Translations under genes and position numbers: made by a program
In this document: positions 1 through 7,871 of the stretch, piece after piece
Numbering within the stretch: the first letter of the stretch is position 1
Layout of the letters: each line of letters begins with the position of its first letter
DNA from: Pseudomonas entomophila
GTDB taxonomy: Bacteria > Pseudomonadota > Gammaproteobacteria > Pseudomonadales > Pseudomonadaceae
DNA length: 64,000 nt
Direction: 5' to 3'
Assembly: GCF_029193575.1 (NCBI RefSeq)
Contig: NZ_JARGCS010000047.1
Coordinates: 248,001-312,000 of the forward strand
Notes under the pieces: model-generated
The model's input: only the letters and a program-made list of their open reading frames with translations
What the model was told of the DNA's origin: nothing
Databases searched by the model: none

Positions 1-723
1 GGCATCGCATTGACCGAGGCGGGCCAGGTGTTGTTCGAACAGGTGCACCAAGGGTTGCAGGCCATGGACGAGGGCATCGCCGAGGCGAGCGGCCGGGGCC
101 AGCGCGAGGTGTTGCAGGTGGCCACCGACTTCGCCTTCGCGGCGTTCTGGTTGATGCCTCGGCTGCAGCGTTTTCATGAGGCTTATCCACAGGTGGACGT
201 GAGCCTGGTGACCGGTGAGCGCAGCCAGGGCATGTTGCGACCGGACATCGATGTGGCGGTGCTGTTCGGCGATGGTCGCTTTCACCAGGGCGAGAGCCGG
301 TGGTTGTTCGACGAAGAGGTGTTCCCTGTGTGCAGCCCGCGCCTGGTGGCGGGCCAGGCGATGCCGGCGGAGGCCTTGCAGCAGTTGCCGTTGCTGCACC
401 TGCGCGGCGAGCAGGCCAGCCGTTGGTTCGACTGGGCAGGGGTGTTCAAGGGGCTGGGGCTTTCCAGCCCACCGGCGGCGGGGCAGTTGCGGTTCGACAA
501 CTACACGCTGCTGATCCAGGCTGCGATTGCCGGCCAGGGGGTGGCGATCGGCTGGGCGCACCTGGTCGATGGGTTGGTGGAGCAAGGGTTGCTGTGCCGG
601 CCGTGGGTGGGCAGCTTGCGTTCGGCGCGGGGGTATTACATGGTGCTGCCGCCGCGCAAGCGGCGCGGGGCGTTGATCGAGCGGTTCGTCGATTGGCTGG
701 AGCGGGAACGGGGTATCCCATGA
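1..723 (+). CDS. LysR-family transcriptional regulator, 5' end outside window
   Basis: The reading frame is open from base 1 and opens with GIALTEAGQ, the recognition-helix end typical of LysR DNA-binding domains (usually ...LTEAG), so the winged-helix part lies upstream of the window. What remains is the linker helix and the complete type-2 periplasmic-binding-like effector domain (DFAFAAFWLMPRL, then LLIQAAIAGQGVAIGW near the C terminus). The pattern resembles the GcvA/TrpI subgroup. In P. aeruginosa a LysR gene beside the choline sulfatase gene lies near trpBA, so a role in choline-sulfate use is possible; this is inference from remembered gene order, not shown here. Confidence 0.85.
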   Translation, partial: GIALTEAGQVLFEQVHQGLQAMDEGIAEASGRGQREVLQVATDFAFAAFWLMPRLQRFHEAYPQVDVSLVTGERSQGMLRPDIDVAVLFGDGRFHQGESRWLFDEEVFPVCSPRLVAGQAMPAEALQQLPLLHLRGEQASRWFDWAGVFKGLGLSSPPAAGQLRFDNYTLLIQAAIAGQGVAIGWAHLVDGLVEQGLLCRPWVGSLRSARGYYMVLPPRKRRGALIERFVDWLERERGIP

Positions 724-727
724 CGCC

Positions 728-811
728 ATCGCGGGGCAAGCCCGCCCTGCAGGTACGGCGTCGTCCATGAGAACGGCGTGGTACCTGTGGGGGCGGGCTT
801 GCCCCGCGATG
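728..811. repeat. REP pair (inverted) downstream of LysR gene
   Basis: Two head-to-head copies of the Pseudomonas REP core (ATCGCGGGGCAAGCCCGCC and its complement) flank a 14-base centre containing cgtccatgagaac. The inner arms (GGTACGGCG / GGCGTGGTACC) extend the pairing, so the whole unit can fold as one long hairpin. It lies between two genes read in the same direction. A nearly identical centre occurs in the REP pair at 5325-5406. Confidence 0.85.
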
Positions 812-864
812 AGGCCGTACCGGCGTATAGTCACACCCCGCCACACCGCATTTCAGGAGCTACC

Positions 865-1194
865 GTGCAAAGGATCAAGGGCTACCACGCCCACGTGTAC
901 TACGACGCCTCTACCCAGGAGCAAGCCCGGCAACTGTGCGAAGAAGCCGCGCGACTGTTCCCCGTGACCATGGGCCGCATGCACCAAAACCCCGTTGGGC
1001 CGCACCCGGACTGGAGCTGCCAACTGGCCTTCGGGCCGGAGGTGGTGGGCGTGGTGCTGCCGTGGTTGGCGCTGTTTCGGAAGGGGTTGGTGGTGTTCCT
1101 GCATCCGCTGACCGGGGATGACCTGGTGGACCACCGCGATCATGCGATCTGGATGGGGGCGGTCAGGCCGCTGAAACTGTCTATTTTCGAATGA
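865..1194 (+). CDS. DOPA 4,5-dioxygenase family protein
   Basis: 109-residue protein. The GTG at 865 is chosen because AGGAG (855-859) lies 5 bases before it and because the recognisable domain starts at once (GYHAHVYYDAS). It matches the small DOPA 4,5-dioxygenase-like family (vicinal-oxygen-chelate-like fold), with conserved histidine-containing segments HAHVYY, MHQNPVGPHPDW and VFLHPLTGDDLVDHRDHAIWMG. In fungi and plants relatives open the DOPA ring; in bacteria the substrate is unknown. A REP pair precedes it and a perfect 26-base palindrome separates it from the convergent trpA. Confidence 0.8.
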   Translation: MQRIKGYHAHVYYDASTQEQARQLCEEAARLFPVTMGRMHQNPVGPHPDWSCQLAFGPEVVGVVLPWLALFRKGLVVFLHPLTGDDLVDHRDHAIWMGAVRPLKLSIFE

Positions 1195-1204
1195 TCACAG
1201 GCTG

Positions 1205-1230
1205 TTCTTCGCGGGCGAGCCCGCGAAGAA
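1205..1230. terminator. REP-like perfect palindrome, bidirectional terminator candidate
   Basis: Perfect inverted repeat with 12-base arms (TTCTTCGCGGGC / GCCCGCGAAGAA) and a GA centre. It lies exactly between the convergent stops of the dioxygenase-like gene (1194) and trpA (1243). The ends read A/T-rich on both strands, which would suit transcription ending from either side. Confidence 0.65.
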
Positions 1231-1242
1231 AGCCACGCGCAA

Positions 1243-2052
1243 TCAGCGACGGGCGCCGCGCACGCCTTCGGCCAGCGCCGAGCACAGGCTCAGCACATCA
1301 TTCACCGCCTGCTCGGCATCCTTGGCCTGGGCGATCTTGTCGACCAGCGCCGAACCGACCACCACGCCCTCGGACAGCTTGGCGATGGCCGCCGCCTGCT
1401 CCGGCGTGCGGATACCGAAACCGACGCTGATCGGCAGGTCGGTATGCCGGCGCAGGCGGCTGATGGCCTCCTTCACGTGCTCGGTGGTCGCCGAGCCCGC
1501 GCCGGTCACGCCGGCCACCGACACGTAGTAGACGAACCCGGAACTGCGCTCCAGCACGCGCGGCAGGCGCACGTCGTCGGTGGTCGGGGTGGTCAGGCGG
1601 ATGAAGTCGATGCCGGCGGCCTGGGCCGGAGTGGCCAGCTCGGCGTCGTGCTCCGGCGGCAGGTCGACGATGATCAGGCCATCGACGCCTGCGCTTTTGG
1701 CGTCGGCGACGAACTTTTCCACGCCGAAGCGGTGGATCGGGTTGTAGTAGCCCATCAGCACGATCGGCGTGGTCTGGTTGCCGACGCGGAATTCACGGAC
1801 CATCTGCAGGGTTTTCGCCAGGGTCTGCCCGGCTTCCAGGGCGCGCAGGGTGGCGAGCTGGATCGCCACGCCGTCGGCCATCGGGTCGGTGAACGGCATG
1901 CCCAGCTCGATCACGTCGGCGCCGGCTTCGGGCAGGCCCTTGAGGATCGCCAGCGAGGCATCGTAGCCAGGGTCGCCGGCGGTGATGAAGGTGACCAGCG
2001 CCGAGCGGCCTTCGGCCTTCAGGTCGGCGAAACGTTGTTCAAGACGGCTCAT
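1243..2052 (-). CDS. trpA: Tryptophan synthase alpha chain
   Basis: 269-residue TIM-barrel subunit that cleaves indole-3-glycerol phosphate to indole and glyceraldehyde 3-phosphate, then channels indole to TrpB. The catalytic acids fall at the canonical numbers, Glu49 (VIELGMPF) and Asp60 (DPMADG), when translation starts at the ATG at 2052. That start overlaps the trpB stop as ATGA, indicating translational coupling. Upstream in-frame codons would add 24 non-conserved residues encoded within trpB and were not used. Expected regulation is through TrpI acting on the trpBA promoter. Confidence 0.98.
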   Translation of the reverse strand: MSRLEQRFADLKAEGRSALVTFITAGDPGYDASLAILKGLPEAGADVIELGMPFTDPMADGVAIQLATLRALEAGQTLAKTLQMVREFRVGNQTTPIVLMGYYNPIHRFGVEKFVADAKSAGVDGLIIVDLPPEHDAELATPAQAAGIDFIRLTTPTTDDVRLPRVLERSSGFVYYVSVAGVTGAGSATTEHVKEAISRLRRHTDLPISVGFGIRTPEQAAAIAKLSEGVVVGSALVDKIAQAKDAEQAVNDVLSLCSALAEGVRGARR

Positions 2053-3266
2053 GCCTGTTTCTCCTGGGCGGCCATGTGGTTCATCACGGTTTGCATGTCC
2101 TTGTCGCCACGGCCGGACAGGCACACCACCATGAGGTGGTCCTTGGGCAGGGTCGGCGCGCGCTTGAGCGCCTCGGCCAGGGCGTGCGAGCTCTCCAGCG
2201 CCGGAATGATGCCTTCGAGGCGGCAGGTGGCGTGGAAGGCGTCGAGGGCCTCGTCATCGGTGATGCTCACGTATTCCACGCGCTTCACTTCATGCAGGTA
2301 GGCGTGCTCCGGGCCGATGCCGGGGTAGTCCAGGCCGGCGGAGATCGAGTGGGCGTCGGTGATCTGGCCGTCGTCGTCCTGCAGCAGGTAGGTGCGGTTG
2401 CCGTGCAGCACGCCGGGTACGCCGCCGTTGAGGCTGGCGGCGTGCTTGTCGGTGTGCACGCCGTGGCCGCCGGCTTCGACGCCGACGATCTTCACGCTTT
2501 CGTCCTCGAGGAAATCATGGAACAGGCCCATGGCGTTGGAGCCGCCGCCGACGCAGGCGATCAGGCTGTCCGGCAGGCGGCCTTCCTTCTCGTGCAGCTG
2601 GGCGCGGGTTTCCTTGCCGATGATCGACTGGAAGTCGCGGACCATCGCCGGGTACGGGTGCGGGCCGGCGACGGTGCCGATCAGGTAGAAGGTGTCTTCG
2701 ACGTTGGTGACCCAGTCGCGCAGGGCCTCGTTCATGGCGTCTTTCAGGGTGCCGGTGCCGGCGGTGACCGGCACGATCTCCGCGCCCAGCAGCTTCATGC
2801 GGAACACGTTGGCCTGCTGGCGCTCGATGTCGGTGGCGCCCATGTAGATCACGCAGGGCAGGCCGAAGCGCGCGGCGACGGTGGCGGTGGCCACGCCGTG
2901 CATGCCGGCGCCGGTCTCGGCGATCAGGCGTTTCTTGCCCATGCGCTTGGCCAGCAGCACCTGGCCGATGCAGTTGTTCACCTTGTGCGCGCCGGTGTGG
3001 TTCAGTTCTTCACGCTTGAAGAAGATCTTCGCGCCGCCGCAGTGCTCGGTCAGGCGCTCGGCGAAGTACAGCGGGTTCGGGCGGCCGATGTAGTCGCGCT
3101 GGAAGTAGGCCAGTTCTTCGAGGAACTTGGGGTCGGCCTTGGCCGCTTCGTATTCGCGGGCCAGGTCCAGGACCAGGGGCATCAGGGTTTCGGCCACGTA
3201 GCGGCCGCCGAACGAGCCGAACAGGCCGTTGGCGTCGGGGCCGGGGCGGTATTGGGACTGGGACAT
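2049..3266 (-). CDS. trpB: Tryptophan synthase beta chain
   Basis: 405-residue PLP enzyme that joins indole and serine to give tryptophan. The PLP lysine is Lys95 in HTGAHKVNN and the phosphate-binding loop is GGGSNAMG. Length and sequence are full and normal. It is the promoter-proximal gene of trpBA, overlapping trpA by 4 bases. The divergent trpI starts 144 bases away. In pseudomonads trpBA is induced by indoleglycerol phosphate through TrpI rather than repressed by tryptophan; the gene arrangement here fits that scheme. Confidence 0.99.
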   Translation of the reverse strand: MSQSQYRPGPDANGLFGSFGGRYVAETLMPLVLDLAREYEAAKADPKFLEELAYFQRDYIGRPNPLYFAERLTEHCGGAKIFFKREELNHTGAHKVNNCIGQVLLAKRMGKKRLIAETGAGMHGVATATVAARFGLPCVIYMGATDIERQQANVFRMKLLGAEIVPVTAGTGTLKDAMNEALRDWVTNVEDTFYLIGTVAGPHPYPAMVRDFQSIIGKETRAQLHEKEGRLPDSLIACVGGGSNAMGLFHDFLEDESVKIVGVEAGGHGVHTDKHAASLNGGVPGVLHGNRTYLLQDDDGQITDAHSISAGLDYPGIGPEHAYLHEVKRVEYVSITDDEALDAFHATCRLEGIIPALESSHALAEALKRAPTLPKDHLMVVCLSGRGDKDMQTVMNHMAAQEKQA

Positions 3267-3410
3267 GGGGCGCTCCAGGGGCGTAGGGATGGGGTGGGGT
3301 GGTGGCCTTATCGCGGGGCACCACTGATCGATGGGCCTACTCTACCCAGCGCAACGCCCCCTGAAAACCGATAAGATTGCGCAAACACGTCAGGAAAACT
3401 CACATATTCC
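3267..3410. promoter_or_regulatory. trpB-trpI divergent control region
   Basis: 144-base gap between divergent trpBA and trpI. By established knowledge TrpI binds here to activate trpBA and repress itself. Visible symmetry includes GCGCAA (3349-3354) facing TTGCGC (3377-3382), and CTTATCG (3307-3313) facing CGATAAG (3369-3375). I cannot assign the exact TrpI sites I and II or the promoters from sequence alone. Confidence 0.6.
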
Positions 3411-4307
3411 ATGCGCCAGGACCTCCCTCCCCTCAACGCCCTGCGGGCCTTCGAGGCCACCGCCCGGCTGAATAGCGTCAGCCAGGCCGCCGAGCAGCTG
3501 AACGTGACCCACGGTGCGGTGAGCCGGCAGATCAAGGTGCTCGAGGAGCACCTGGGCGTGGCCCTGTTCGTCAAGGATGGGCGCGGCGTCAAACTCACAG
3601 ATGCTGGCATCCGCCTGCGCGACGCCAGCGTCGACGCCTTCGACCGCCTGCGTGGGGTGTGCGCCGAGTTGAGCCGCGACGTCAGCGAGGCGCCGTTCGT
3701 CCTCGGCTGCTCCGGCAGCCTGCTGGCGCGCTGGTTCATCCCGCGCCTGGGGCGTTTGAAAGCCGACCTGCCGGAGCTGCGCCTGCACCTGTCCGCTGGC
3801 GAGGGCGACCTCGACCCGCGCCGGCCTGGGTTGGATGCCTTGCTGGTGTACGCCGAGCCGCCGTGGCCGGCTGACATGCAGGTGCATGTGCTGGCCGAGG
3901 AGCGTATCGGCCCGGTGCTCAGCCCGCACTTTCCCGGCTTCGAGCGTCTGCGCCAGGCGCCCGCCCAGGCCTTGCTCGGCGAGACGCTGTTGCACACCAC
4001 CTCGCGCCCGCAGGCCTGGCCGACATGGGCCGAGCAGCACGGGCTGGCGCCTGGCGAACTGGTGTTCGGCCAGGCGTTCGAGCACTTGTATTATCTGTTG
4101 GAGGCCGCCGTGGCCGGGCTGGGGGTGGCCATCGCCCCGCAACCGCTGGTGGCCGACGACCTGCGCGCCGGGCGGCTGGCAGCGCCCTGGGGGTTCTCGC
4201 CGACCCCGGCGGCTCTGGCGCTATGGGTGCCGCGGCGCGCCGCCGACGGGCGCGCCGAGCCATTGGCGCAATGGCTGCGCCATGAGCTAGGCGCCCAAGT
4301 CGGTTAG
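3411..4307 (+). CDS. trpI: LysR-family activator of tryptophan synthase genes
   Basis: 298 residues. The N-terminal winged helix covers about residues 1-65 (LPPLNALRAFEATARLNSVS, then AAEQLNVTHGAVSRQIKVLE). The effector domain covers about 90-295. It is divergent from trpBA, the defining context of TrpI, which senses indoleglycerol phosphate and switches on trpBA. The ATG at 3411 begins the conserved MRQDLPPLNALRAFE segment. Its stop overlaps the stop of the convergent DUF883 gene by 4 bases, leaving no room for a terminator between them. Confidence 0.95.
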   Translation: MRQDLPPLNALRAFEATARLNSVSQAAEQLNVTHGAVSRQIKVLEEHLGVALFVKDGRGVKLTDAGIRLRDASVDAFDRLRGVCAELSRDVSEAPFVLGCSGSLLARWFIPRLGRLKADLPELRLHLSAGEGDLDPRRPGLDALLVYAEPPWPADMQVHVLAEERIGPVLSPHFPGFERLRQAPAQALLGETLLHTTSRPQAWPTWAEQHGLAPGELVFGQAFEHLYYLLEAAVAGLGVAIAPQPLVADDLRAGRLAAPWGFSPTPAALALWVPRRAADGRAEPLAQWLRHELGAQVG

Positions 4308-4627
4308 TTGCGTCGGCACAGCAGCCAGGCGGCTAGCAGCCCGACGGCGCCGACGGCGACGCCTGCGGTGGTCCAGGGGTGTTCCTGGGCATAGTCGCGG
4401 GTGGCGAGGCCGGTTTCGCGGGTGCGGGTCTTCACTTCCTCGTAGGCGTCGGTGAGCAGGCTGCGCGAGTGCTTGAGGGCGTTCTGGGCGTTGCCGCGCA
4501 GGGCCTTCATCGTCTTTTGCGACTCTTCCGAGGCATCGTGCTTGAGGTCTTCGAGGGTCTTGAGCAGGCTCTCGATCTCGGCTTCCATGCTTTCCAGTGA
4601 GGTTTTGCGCAACGCATTGCGGGCCAT
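4304..4627 (-). CDS. DUF883 (ElaB/YqjD-type) membrane-anchored protein
   Basis: 107 residues. Residues about 10-75 are a charged helical segment rich in Glu, Lys and Ala, followed by one C-terminal membrane helix (about 84-102) and a Cys-Arg-Arg-Asn end. This is the layout of the ElaB/YqjD/DUF883 family, whose E. coli members sit in the inner membrane, bind ribosomes and are induced in stationary phase. The ATG at 4627 follows a good AAGGAG, so the longer in-frame start at 4732 is rejected. The gene ends against trpI with a 4-base tail-to-tail overlap. Confidence 0.85.
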   Translation of the reverse strand: MARNALRKTSLESMEAEIESLLKTLEDLKHDASEESQKTMKALRGNAQNALKHSRSLLTDAYEEVKTRTRETGLATRDYAQEHPWTTAGVAVGAVGLLAAWLLCRRN

Positions 4628-4760
4628 GTGGACTCTCCTTCGCTGAGTAGGTGTACAGGTTGCGACCGGCGGGCGCGGCAAAAGTGCGATCGAACTTTCG
4701 CCGGTAAACCGGGGTGGCGCTGCTAGGCTCAATCCAGCACGTCACTCAAGGAGAACAGTC

Positions 4761-4976
4761 ATGTCCGATCACCACACCTACAAGAAGATCGAACTGGTCG
4801 GCTCGTCGACCACCAGTATCGAGGAGGCGATCAACAACGCCCTGGCCGAGGCCGGCAAGAGCATCAAGCACCTGGAATGGTTCGAGGTGGTCGATACCCG
4901 GGGGCATATCCAGGGCAACAAGGCGGCGCACTTCCAGGTGACCCTGAAGGTCGGCTTCCGCATCGCCAATAGCTGA
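4761..4976 (+). CDS. Dodecin-family flavin-binding protein
   Basis: 71 residues, the usual dodecin length. The beta-alpha-beta-beta layout is visible: KKIELVGSS, then a helix IEEAINNALAEAGKS, then HLEWFEVVDTRGHI and HFQVTLKVGFRI. The tryptophan in LEWFEV fits the residue that stacks against the flavin. Dodecins form hollow 12-mers that store FMN/FAD or CoA. AAGGAG precedes the ATG. An inverted repeat AACAGCGC/GCGCTGTT (4977-4999) lies just after the stop but has no clear T-run. Confidence 0.92.
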   Translation: MSDHHTYKKIELVGSSTTSIEEAINNALAEAGKSIKHLEWFEVVDTRGHIQGNKAAHFQVTLKVGFRIANS

Positions 4977-5089
4977 AACAGCGCCGGGATAGCGCTGTTC
5001 GCGCGGGATGGGGTACATAGAGATCAAGGGTGCTGGCGTGATGCTGGCGCCCTTTGCGGCTTTTTTGATCTGAACAAGGAATGCGAGCG

Positions 5090-5311
5090 ATGAAGAAAGT
5101 GTTGGTGGCAGTGGGCTTGATGATGTTGGCCGGCGGTGCGCTGGCGGCGGGCAAGCCGTGTGAGGAGCTCAAGGCGGAGATCGCGGCGAAGCTCGATGCC
5201 AAGGGGGTCAAGGGCTATACGTTGGAGGTCGTCAACAAGGGTGAGCCGGCGGGCAAGGTGATTGGCACCTGTGAGGCGGGCACCAAGGAAATCGTTTATC
5301 GCCGCGGTTAA
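5090..5311 (+). CDS. DUF1161 periplasmic protein (copy 1)
   Basis: 73 residues with a cleavable signal peptide (MKKVLVAVGLMMLAGGALAAG) and a mature part of about 53 residues. Two cysteines (KPCEELKAEI and IGTCEAGTKEIVY) could form a disulfide in the periplasm. The ATG at 5090 is preferred over 5081 because AAGGA (5076-5080) abuts 5081 but sits 9 bases before 5090. Function is unknown. A clear paralogue lies at 7067, with the same CEELKAEI, YTLE and CxAGTK blocks. Confidence 0.85.
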   Translation: MKKVLVAVGLMMLAGGALAAGKPCEELKAEIAAKLDAKGVKGYTLEVVNKGEPAGKVIGTCEAGTKEIVYRRG

Positions 5312-5324
5312 GCGGCGCATCCAA

Positions 5325-5406
5325 GCGCGGGGCAGCCCGCCCCCACAGGCACGGCGTCGTCCATGAGAACCGCGCCGTGCCTGTGGGGGCGGGCTTGCCC
5401 CGCGAT
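5325..5406. repeat. REP pair (inverted), near-perfect long hairpin
   Basis: Two opposed REP copies joined by inner arms (CCCCCACAGGCACGGCG and complement) so that about 31 bases pair, with only a one-base indel in the core. The 14-base centre tcgtccatgagaac matches the unit at 728-811. It lies between the convergent DUF1161 gene and the luciferase-like monooxygenase gene, where it could act as a two-way terminator. Confidence 0.88.
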
Positions 5407-5411
5407 GGCGT

Positions 5412-6416
5412 TTACTGGCCTTTCAATGCCTGCGCCAACAGCTCGTACGAGCGCAACCGGTCCTCATGCTCATACAGGTCGCAGGTGAAGATCAGCTCAT
5501 CCGCCCCGGTCTGCTCCAGCAGCACCTCCACTTTGGCCCGCACCTTCTGCGGGCTGCCGATCATCGCCAGGCCCAGGAAGCTACCCACCGCGTCGCGCTC
5601 GTGCGGCAGCCACAGGCCGTCCATGCTCGGCACCGGCTTGCGCTGCATCAGGCTCTGGCCGCGGATCAGCGCGAGGATGCGCTGGTACACCGAGGTGGCG
5701 AGGAACTCGGCCTTGTCGTCGGTCTCGGCCACCACCATCGGCACCCCGAGCATCACGTAGGGCTTGTCCAGCACTGTCGAGGGCTGGAAATGGTCGCGGT
5801 AGATGCGAATCGCCTCGTGCATGTAGCGCGGCGCGAAGTGCGAGGCGAAGGCATACGGCAGGCCGCGCATGCCGGCCAGTTGGGCGCTGAACAGGCTGGA
5901 GCCGAGTAGCCACAGCGGCACCTCGGTGTCGTGGCCGGGCACGGCGATCACTTTCTGGTCAGGGGTGCGCGGGCCGAGGTAGCGCGACAGCTCCTCGACG
6001 TCGTCGGGGAAGTCGTCGGCGCTGCCTGAGCGCTCGCGGCGCAGGGCGCGGGCCGTCATTTGGTCGGAGCCGGGGGCGCGGCCCAGGCCCAGGTCGATGC
6101 GTCCGGGGTAGAGGCTGGCCAGGGTGCCGAACTGCTCGGCGATCACCAGCGGCGCATGGTTGGGCAGCATCACCCCGCCGGAACCGACGCGGATGCGCGA
6201 GGTGCCGCCGGCCAGGTAGCCGATCAGCACGGCGGTGGCCGAGCTGGCGATGCCGTCCATGTTGTGGTGTTCGGCCACCCAGAAGCGGTGGTAGCCGAAG
6301 CGCTCGACGTGCTGGGCCAGATCCAGCGAGTTGCGCAGCGACTGCGCCGGGCCGCCGTCGGCGCGCACCGGCACCAGGTCGAGGGTGGAAATCTTCAGGT
6401 CACGCAGCAGCGTCAT
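5412..6416 (-). CDS. Luciferase-like (LLM class) flavin-dependent monooxygenase
   Basis: 334 residues from the ATG at 6416. It belongs to the bacterial-luciferase-like TIM-barrel family: LDLVPVRADG near the N terminus, RFWVAEHHNMDGIASSA, RIRVGSGGVMLPNHAPL and YPGRIDLGLGRAPGSD are the typical blocks, closest in style to E. coli YhbW. Such enzymes use FMNH2 and oxygen; the substrate cannot be read from sequence. The longer frame to 6548 lacks family sequence. osmC is transcribed divergently about 150 bases away. Confidence 0.9.
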   Translation of the reverse strand: MTLLRDLKISTLDLVPVRADGGPAQSLRNSLDLAQHVERFGYHRFWVAEHHNMDGIASSATAVLIGYLAGGTSRIRVGSGGVMLPNHAPLVIAEQFGTLASLYPGRIDLGLGRAPGSDQMTARALRRERSGSADDFPDDVEELSRYLGPRTPDQKVIAVPGHDTEVPLWLLGSSLFSAQLAGMRGLPYAFASHFAPRYMHEAIRIYRDHFQPSTVLDKPYVMLGVPMVVAETDDKAEFLATSVYQRILALIRGQSLMQRKPVPSMDGLWLPHERDAVGSFLGLAMIGSPQKVRAKVEVLLEQTGADELIFTCDLYEHEDRLRSYELLAQALKGQ

Positions 6417-6568
6417 CGCAGCCTCCGTAAGGTGGTTGGCCCAAGGCCTTTTGGTCTCTGTATGGGCGCATTCGGCGGATTCAATGGCTGGGCCTGGATT
6501 GATCTGAACTTGCTGTGCGAAGCGCGCCTCTGAACCTAAGGCACACACAACAATGTCCAGGAGGCATC

Positions 6569-6994
6569 ATGAAAAAGACAGCATCGGCGATCTGGCAAGG
6601 TGGCTTGAAGGACGGCAAGGGCCTGCTGTCCACCGAAAGCGGCGCACTCAAGCAGAACCCCTACGGCTTCAACACGCGCTTCGAAGGCATGCCCGGCACC
6701 AACCCGGAGGAGCTGATCGGCGCGGCGCACGCGGGGTGTTTCTCGATGGCGCTGTCGATGATGCTGGGTGAGGCGAACCTGACGCCTGAGCGCATCGACA
6801 CCATTGCCGAGGTCAGCCTCGACAAGCAGCCCGACGGTTTCGCCATCACCGCCGTGCACCTGACGCTCAAGGCCAAGGTGCCTGGCGCCAGCGAGGCGCA
6901 GTTCCTGGAGATCGCCAACAAGGCCAAGGCGGGCTGCCCGGTGTCCAAGGTGCTGAATGCGAAGATCAGCCTCGACGCGACCTTGCTGAGCTGA
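6569..6994 (+). CDS. osmC: OsmC-family peroxiredoxin
   Basis: 141 residues. Both redox cysteines are present: Cys57 in AAHAGCFSMAL and Cys123 in KAGCPVSKVL. The N-terminal GLLSTESGALKQNPYGF segment is typical of the OsmC subgroup that reduces organic hydroperoxides. AGGAGG precedes the ATG at 6569. Members are usually induced by osmotic or stationary-phase stress. It sits between two DUF1161 genes in a cluster of small stress proteins. Confidence 0.95.
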   Translation: MKKTASAIWQGGLKDGKGLLSTESGALKQNPYGFNTRFEGMPGTNPEELIGAAHAGCFSMALSMMLGEANLTPERIDTIAEVSLDKQPDGFAITAVHLTLKAKVPGASEAQFLEIANKAKAGCPVSKVLNAKISLDATLLS

Positions 6995-7066
6995 CACGGC
7001 AACGGGAAGGGTTTGCTGTAGTCTAACGGGCATCGGCAGCGTGGCTGCCCATTCAGGAGCCCTTCC

Positions 7067-7300
7067 ATGATTCGCGTAGCAACCGCCGTACTGGCTTCCC
7101 TGTTGGCGTCCTCCGCGCTGGCGGCGGTCAAGCCCTGTGAGGAGCTCAAGGCCGAGATCGAGGCGAAGATCCAGGCTGCGGGGGTGGCGTCCTATACGCT
7201 GGAGATCGTGCCCAATGCCGAGGTGACCGACCAGAACATGGTCGTGGGTAGCTGTGACGCGGGGACGAAGAAGATCATTTACCAGAAGAATGATCGGTAG
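7067..7300 (+). CDS. DUF1161 periplasmic protein (copy 2)
   Basis: 77 residues with a signal peptide (IRVATAVLASLLASSALAA) and a two-cysteine mature domain (KPCEELKAEIEAKI and VGSCDAGTKKIIY). It is a paralogue of the protein at 5090-5311, with the same order of blocks; the loop between the cysteines is a little longer. AGGAG precedes the ATG. It follows osmC by 72 bases and may share its transcript. Function unknown. Confidence 0.85.
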   Translation: MIRVATAVLASLLASSALAAVKPCEELKAEIEAKIQAAGVASYTLEIVPNAEVTDQNMVVGSCDAGTKKIIYQKNDR

Positions 7301-7314
7301 GTTTCGCTGGCCCG

Positions 7315-7396
7315 ATCGCGGAGCGAGCCCGCTGCTTCAGGCGCACTGCCGTTTTCATGGGTAGCGGCGGCCTGTCGGCGCGGGCTTGCCTCGCGA
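7315..7396. repeat. Degenerate REP pair
   Basis: ATCGCGGAGCGAGCCCGC on the left faces GCGCGGGCTTGCCTCGCGA on the right, with a poorly paired centre. It lies between the convergent DUF1161 gene and the lipoprotein gene at 7413. More divergent than the other REP pairs in the window. Confidence 0.6.
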
Positions 7397-7412
7397 GCGG
7401 GCCGCTGCGCGC

Positions 7413-7826
7413 TCAAGGAATGCAGAATATGTTGCTTGGCTCGTCCACCAGCACCTTGCGGCTGGCGTCGTACAGGAACACCTGCGGCTGCATCGCTGGC
7501 GCACGCGCCTCCAGGCGGTATCGTTCACCGGCCTTGAACTGGTCGTAGCGCACCGTCAGGTAGCAGGTGCGCTCGGTCGGATCGGTGGAGAAACCGCCGG
7601 CATAAATCTCGTAGTCGAAACGCACCACCAGCTCATGCCGCCCCGGCGTGAGCTGGAAGAAACGCCCGTCATTCAGGCGCTTGCCATCAAGCTTGTCGGC
7701 CATGATCGTGCGGCCGGGGGTGATGGTGTAGAGGTCGACCCAGGCCTGTTCCGGGTCTTTGGGCGGCAAGGGGCTGGCGCAGGCCCCCAGCGCACTGAGG
7801 GCGATCAGCATCATGGGCTGGCGCAT
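7413..7826 (-). CDS. PA0061/PA0062-type lipoprotein (copy 1)
   Basis: 137 residues from the ATG at 7826 (GGAG eight bases upstream). The signal peptide MRQPMMLIALSALGAC ends in a lipobox LGAC, so it should be lipidated and released to the outer membrane. The mature part contains EQAWVDLYT, LTPGRHELVVRFDYE, RTCYLTVRYDQFKAGERYRLEA and a C-terminal VFLYDASRKVLV. These blocks also occur in the next gene, so the two are tandem paralogues of equal length. Function unknown. Confidence 0.85.
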   Translation of the reverse strand: MRQPMMLIALSALGACASPLPPKDPEQAWVDLYTITPGRTIMADKLDGKRLNDGRFFQLTPGRHELVVRFDYEIYAGGFSTDPTERTCYLTVRYDQFKAGERYRLEARAPAMQPQVFLYDASRKVLVDEPSNIFCIP

Positions 7827-7871
7827 GGTGAAACTCCGCTTGCGGTTCACAAGGTACAAGCATAGCGCCGA

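Noticed and set aside
2076..3374. Plus-strand frame across trpB
   Set aside because: Antisense to trpB and composed of biased Val/Gly/His sequence.
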